NCBI RefSeq assembly: GCF_000966285.1
Contig: NZ_KQ031391.1
Location: 3,073,208 to 3,137,207 of the forward strand
DNA: 64,000 nucleotides
DNA from: Pseudofrankia sp. DC12
Lineage (GTDB): Bacteria; Actinomycetota; Actinomycetes; Frankiales; Frankiaceae
Reading direction: 5' to 3'
Positions 60,053 to 64,000 of the stretch are shown piece after piece. The stretch's first letter is position 1. Every line of letters starts with the position of its first letter. A model generated the notes under the pieces. It was not told where the DNA came from and ran no database searches. It saw only the letters and a program-made list of their open reading frames with translations. Made by a program: the position numbers and the translations under genes.

Positions 60053-61402
60053 TCACACGTTCGGGCGGCCCAGGGCGTGGTAGGTCCAGCCGGCGGCGCG
60101 CCAGCGGGCGATGTCGAGGGTGTTGCGGCCATCGATGACGACCGGGGTGCGGACGTGCGCCCGCAGCGCTGCCGGGTCGATCTCCCGGAAGTCGGCCCAT
60201 TCGGTCAGGTGCAGGACGATGTCGGCGTCGGCGGCGGCCGAGGCGGCGTTGTCCGCGTACCGCAGCTCGGGGTGGCGGCGCCGGGCGTTCGGGATGGCGG
60301 CCGGGTCGGTCACCGTCACCACCGCGCCGGCCTCGCGCAGCAGTTCGGCGACGTCGAGCGCGGGCGAGTCCCGGATGTCGTCGCTGTTCGGTTTGAAGGC
60401 AGCGCCGAGGACGGCCACCCGGCGGCCGGCCACGTCACCACCGAGGAGCTCGGTGGCGAGCTCGGCGACCCGGGTCCGGCGGCGCAGGTTGATGGCGTCG
60501 ACCTCGGCGAGAAATCCGACCGCGCGCCCGGCGCCCAGCTCCTCGGCGCGCGCCCGGAACGCGCGGATGTCCTTGGGCAGGCAGCCGCCGCCGAAGCCGA
60601 CGCCCGAGCCCAGGAAGCGGCGCCCAATCCGGGCGTCATAGCCGAGCGCGGTCGACAGCGTCTGCACGTCGCCGCCGGTCACCTCGCAGATCTCCGCCAT
60701 GGCGTTGATGAATGAGATCTTGGTGGCGAGAAAGGCATTGGCGGCGGCCTTGACGAGCTCCGCGGTCGCGAAGTCGGTGACCACGACCGGTGTGCCCGCC
60801 GTGATCGCGGTCGCGTAGACGGCCCGCAGCGTCTCCTCGGCCCGGTGCCCGCCGGCGCCCGCCGGCACGCCCAGCACGAGCCGGTCCGGGCGCAGCGTGT
60901 CCTCGACAGCGAATCCCTCCCGGAGGAACTCCGGGTTCCAGCCGAGCCGGACCATCGGCGCCTGGGCCGCGAGCCGGCCGGCGAGCGCGGCGGCCGTGCC
61001 CGCCGGCACCGTGGACTTGCCGACGACCAGCGAGCCCGCCTTCGGCCCGGCGGCGAGCAGCCCGTCGACGGCTGCGTCGAGGTAGCGCAGGTCGGCCGCC
61101 TGCGAGTCCGGCCGCTGCGGGGTGCCGACGCACAGGAAATGCACGTCGGCGTCGGCGGCCTCGGCGAACGAGGTGGTGAAGGAGAGCCGGCCGGAGTCGA
61201 GGTTCTTGCGCAGCAGCTCCTCAAGACCAGGCTCGAAGAAGGGCACCGTCCCGCCCGCCAGGCTGTCGGCCTTCGCCTGGTCGACGTCGACGCCGACCAC
61301 GGAGAAACCCAGCTCGCTCATGCACACCGCGTGGGTCGCACCCAGGTAGCCGGTGCCGATCACGCTGATCCGCGTGACCTCGGGCACAGTACCGACAGTC
61401 AT
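60053..61402 (-). CDS. ugd: UDP-glucose 6-dehydrogenase
   Basis: A 449-residue NAD-dependent enzyme oxidising UDP-glucose to UDP-glucuronate. [30 protein letters not shown] is the N-terminal Rossmann fold. [32 protein letters not shown] and the active-site [16 protein letters not shown] with Cys274 follow. [23 protein letters not shown] and the C-terminal UDP-binding domain complete the family. GGGGGA lies 4 nt before ATG 61402. It would feed uronic acid into the exopolysaccharide. GDP-mannose dehydrogenase is a related alternative but less likely from the motifs. Confidence 0.93.
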   Translation of the reverse strand: MTVGTVPEVTRISVIGTGYLGATHAVCMSELGFSVVGVDVDQAKADSLAGGTVPFFEPGLEELLRKNLDSGRLSFTTSFAEAADADVHFLCVGTPQRPDSQAADLRYLDAAVDGLLAAGPKAGSLVVGKSTVPAGTAAALAGRLAAQAPMVRLGWNPEFLREGFAVEDTLRPDRLVLGVPAGAGGHRAEETLRAVYATAITAGTPVVVTDFATAELVKAAANAFLATKISFINAMAEICEVTGGDVQTLSTALGYDARIGRRFLGSGVGFGGGCLPKDIRAFRARAEELGAGRAVGFLAEVDAINLRRRTRVAELATELLGGDVAGRRVAVLGAAFKPNSDDIRDSPALDVAELLREAGAVVTVTDPAAIPNARRRHPELRYADNAASAAADADIVLHLTEWADFREIDPAALRAHVRTPVVIDGRNTLDIARWRAAGWTYHALGRPNV

Positions 61403-62096
61403 TGTTCCCCCGTTTCGTCCGCCGGGCGCGGCCGCTCACGGCCGGCCCGGGCAAATCCGCGCGACGCCCCCGCGCCACGGTGAACCGCGATACGCACCGG
61501 CCTGCCTGATCGCCGACAGCGGAGCAGGCAGAAATTCCAGACGGTGTGTGGATTCGAATTCCAGCTCAACCGACGACCAATCACGTCCCCATGGACTCGA
61601 AAGCTGCGGCGAACCGGTCCATGGAATTTCGCCGTCACATCATGGTAGTCACGGCCCGACCGCCGGTCCGACAGATGGCCAGCGCAACTCGCTACGCATT
61701 TGTTGCGGACGAGTTACCGGTTCACCGCCGACAGTTCCCGCGCCGGACGGGCAGACCGCGGTTGCTCGGCACGAGTGCGCTGCCGCCAGGCGACGCGCCC
61801 GGGCCGATCGGGACGGCGTGGGTCGGTCCCGACAGGCGTCGGCCCGGCGAAGAAGCCCGGTTCTACCGCGCGGCCGCCCGAAGACGCGTGCGAACGACCA
61901 CGAGGCAGGGCTGGACGGGGTCGGACCCGCGATCACCACTACCCCCGGCCTTGCTCGTCATGGCAGCGGCGCACCACCCCGGACGTCACGGAGAACGGCC
62001 AGCGCAGGTAGTTACAGTCACACTGACTCCACGGTCGTTGCGTTGGGGTTACAGTCATCCGGACGTCCGGTACCGCCCCGAGGACTGGAACGGCCC
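61403..62096. other. Region between ugd and panC, no gene seen
   Basis: Nearly 700 bases between divergent genes. Its first 400 bases are less GC-rich than the flanks. The direct repeat TTACAGTCA (62012-62020 and 62049-62057) and the palindrome AGTCA-CAC-TGACT (62016-62028) lie close upstream of panC and may be operator sites. No protein-like frame is convincing. Confidence 0.45.
62016..62028. promoter_or_regulatory. Candidate operator upstream of panC
   Basis: AGTCA-CAC-TGACT is a 5-3-5 inverted repeat about 70 bases before panC. A half-site (TTACAGTCA) repeats 37 bases downstream. Confidence 0.35.
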
Positions 62097-62999
62097 ATGC
62101 CTTACGCCCCAACCGCCGATCCGGTGTCCGGCGCGCGCCTGCGCCCTGTCGTCGCCCGCACCAGGCCCGAGCTCGCGCGGCTGCTGGCCGAGCCGACCGG
62201 CACCCGGGCCGTCGTGATGACCATGGGCGCGTTGCACGACGGCCACGCGGCCCTGATCCGCGAGGCCCGGCGCCGGGCCGACCAGGTAGTCGTCACGATC
62301 TACGTCAACCCGCTGCAGTTCGGGCCGGCGGAAGACCTCGACCGCTACCCGCGCTCCTTCGACGCCGACCTCGAGGTGTGCGCCCGCGAGGGTGCGGACG
62401 TCGTCTTCGCGCCGGTCGTCATCCACGACCCGCGGCCGCTGGTGACGCTGCACGCCGGGCCACTCGGCGAGATCCTCGAGGGCGCCAGCCGGCCGGGGCA
62501 TTTCGACGGCATGCTGACGGTCGTCGCGACGCTGCTGCACCTGACCAGGCCGGACCTGGCCTTCTTCGGCCGCAAGGACGCCCAGCAGCTGGTCTGCATC
62601 CGCCGGATGGTCGCCGACCTGGCCGTCCCGGTCACGGTGGTCGGGGTGCCGACGGTGCGCGAGCCGGACGGCCTGGCCTTGTCCAGCCGCAACGTCTACC
62701 TGACCACGCCGCAGCGGGCGTCGGCGCTGGCACTGTCCCGGGCGCTGGCCGCCGGGGTCGCGGCGGCCGACGACGGCGCGGACGCGACGCTGACGGCGGC
62801 CCGCGCCGTGCTGGCCGCGGAGCCCGGCGTGGAGGTCGACTACCTCACCCTCGCGAGCCCCGACAGCCTCGGCCCGGTCGGCCCGGCCGGCGGCCCGGCG
62901 CTGCTGCTGGTGGCCGCGCGGGTCGGCTCCACTCGGCTGATAGACAACATCGAGCTCACCGTGGCGCCCGCCCCCGGGCCCGGAGCGGGGGAACAGTGA
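62097..62999 (+). CDS. panC: Pantothenate synthetase
   Basis: A 300-residue cytosolic enzyme condensing pantoate and beta-alanine with ATP in coenzyme A synthesis. [17 protein letters not shown] has the HxGH-like ATP motif (His47, His50). [19 protein letters not shown], the [38 protein letters not shown] segment and SSRNVYL are in family order. Start ATG 62097 opens directly on the conserved domain. Its stop overlaps the following GTG by 4 bases, so panC and nadB are co-translated. Confidence 0.95.
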   Translation: MPYAPTADPVSGARLRPVVARTRPELARLLAEPTGTRAVVMTMGALHDGHAALIREARRRADQVVVTIYVNPLQFGPAEDLDRYPRSFDADLEVCAREGADVVFAPVVIHDPRPLVTLHAGPLGEILEGASRPGHFDGMLTVVATLLHLTRPDLAFFGRKDAQQLVCIRRMVADLAVPVTVVGVPTVREPDGLALSSRNVYLTTPQRASALALSRALAAGVAAADDGADATLTAARAVLAAEPGVEVDYLTLASPDSLGPVGPAGGPALLLVAARVGSTRLIDNIELTVAPAPGPGAGEQ

Positions 63000-64000
63000 C
63001 ATCGACACACCCGGACCCGGCCGCGTCGCCGGTCGGCCTGCCCCCGCTGCCCGTGCTCCCCGCCCGGCTCGGCGCGCCGCGCGCCGGCTGGACCAGGCAC
63101 GCCGACGTCGTCGTGATCGGCTCCGGCGTCGCCGGGCTCACCGCCGCGCAGCGGGTCCGCGCCCAGCTGCCGGCGAGCCGGGTGCTGCTGGTGACGAAGG
63201 CGCTGCTCGACATGGGCTCGACCCGCTGGGCGCAGGGCGGGATCGCCGCGGCGCTGGCCGCCGAGGACTCCCCCGACGACCACCTGCGCGACACCCTCGT
63301 CGCCGGCGTCGGGCTGTGCGACCCGGGGGCCGTGCGGGTGCTGGTGACGGAGGGCCCGGCGCGGGTCCGTGAGCTGGCCGCGCTCGGCGCCCGGTTCGAC
63401 CTCACCGCGGCCGGCGAGCTGTCGCTGACCCGGGAGGGCGGCCACCTGCGCGACCGGATCGTGCACGCGGGCGGCGACGCCACCGGCCTGGAGGTGGAGC
63501 GGGCGCTGATCGCCGCGCTGCTCGCCGACGACGGCATCGACGTGATCGAGCATGCCCTCGTGCTCGACCTGCTCGTCGACGCGGACGGGCAGACGGCCGG
63601 GTTGACCCTGCACGTGCTCGGCGAGGGCACCCGCGACGGCGTCGGCGCGGTCCTGGCGCGGGCCGTGATCCTCGCGACCGGCGGGATGGGCCAGATCTAC
63701 GCCTCGACGACGAACCCGTCGGTGTCGACCGGCGACGGCGTCGCGCTCGCGCTGCGCGCCGGAGCGGTCATCGCCGACCTGGAGTTCGTCCAGTTCCACC
63801 CGACCGCGCTGCGGATCCCGGGCGCGGCGTCGGCCGGCCAGCAGCCCCTGATCAGCGAGGCGATGCGCGGCGAGGGCGCCCTCCTGGTGGATGCGGCCGG
63901 CGAGCGGGTCATGTCGGGCGTTCATCCCCTGGAGGACCTGGCGCCCCGCGATGTGGTGGCCAAGCAGATGTCGCGGGTGATGGCGGCCCAGGGCGTCGAC
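62996..64000 (+). CDS. nadB: L-aspartate oxidase (3' end beyond window)
   Basis: The first 335 residues of an FAD-dependent oxidase that makes iminoaspartate from aspartate, the first step of de novo NAD synthesis. [19 protein letters not shown] is the FAD-binding loop. [13 protein letters not shown] is the NadB signature, and [53 protein letters not shown] contains catalytic residues. [20 protein letters not shown] follows. The GTG start at 62996 overlaps the panC stop (GTGA). The gene runs past base 64000. Confidence 0.93.
   Translation, partial: MTSTHPDPAASPVGLPPLPVLPARLGAPRAGWTRHADVVVIGSGVAGLTAAQRVRAQLPASRVLLVTKALLDMGSTRWAQGGIAAALAAEDSPDDHLRDTLVAGVGLCDPGAVRVLVTEGPARVRELAALGARFDLTAAGELSLTREGGHLRDRIVHAGGDATGLEVERALIAALLADDGIDVIEHALVLDLLVDADGQTAGLTLHVLGEGTRDGVGAVLARAVILATGGMGQIYASTTNPSVSTGDGVALALRAGAVIADLEFVQFHPTALRIPGAASAGQQPLISEAMRGEGALLVDAAGERVMSGVHPLEDLAPRDVVAKQMSRVMAAQGVD

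Overview
The window is 64 kb of very GC-rich (roughly 70 percent, judged by eye) actinobacterial chromosome. Gene content and order (an EtfD-type reductase, a class II aldolase near a DUF3151 gene and purA, purD-purE-purB, Rpf muralytic enzymes under ydaO-type leaders, MmpL-like transporters) and the frequent GTG/TTG and leaderless starts suggest a Frankia-like member of the Frankiales; the family assignment is inference. I see no insertion sequence, prophage, tRNA, rRNA or CRISPR array. Both end genes are cut by the window edge.

Layout. 0-15 kb is mixed: a truncated membrane protein, an EtfD-like membrane Fe-S oxidoreductase, a small toxin-antitoxin pair, three related lipoproteins interleaved with psuG and an MMPL transporter, an orphan CD-NTase-like nucleotidyltransferase, a GNAT, an atypical epimerase and a DedA protein. 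15-27 kb is mainly housekeeping: fba, two resuscitation-promoting-factor genes each behind a c-di-AMP (ydaO) riboswitch, a DUF3151 gene, purA, an unknown gene, and the purD-purE-purB operon.

27-34 kb is a block of sugar-nucleotide and surface-polysaccharide genes (fcl, gmd, a WecG/TagA/CpsF glycosyltransferase, rmlA, a DUF4012 protein) sitting between purB and purC. After purC come a 2-oxoglutarate-oxygenase-like gene, a small HTH protein, and a minus-strand cassette (rfbF, epimerase, C-methyltransferase, NUDIX hydrolase, DUF218 protein) that looks like a pathway to a methyl-branched CDP-sugar but has no recognisable CDP-glucose 4,6-dehydratase.

43-61 kb carries an exopolysaccharide assembly set: a BioF2/CelD-like acetyltransferase, a secreted beta-helix lipoprotein, a Wzz-kinase, a Wzy-like polymerase, GT4 and GT2 glycosyltransferases, a Wzx-like flippase with a long disordered tail, a second MMPL transporter, and UDP-glucose dehydrogenase. 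Together these could make activated sugars (GDP-fucose, dTDP- and CDP-sugars, UDP-glucuronate), assemble repeat units, flip them, polymerise them and control chain length. The window ends with panC overlapping nadB.

Non-coding structure is rich. A GGGCGC-NNN-GCGCCC hairpin occurs nine times between genes, once supplying a stop codon. There are several tandem repeats, two very long hairpin terminators, and a recurring TANNNT box 6-7 nt before start codons that implies leaderless mRNAs.
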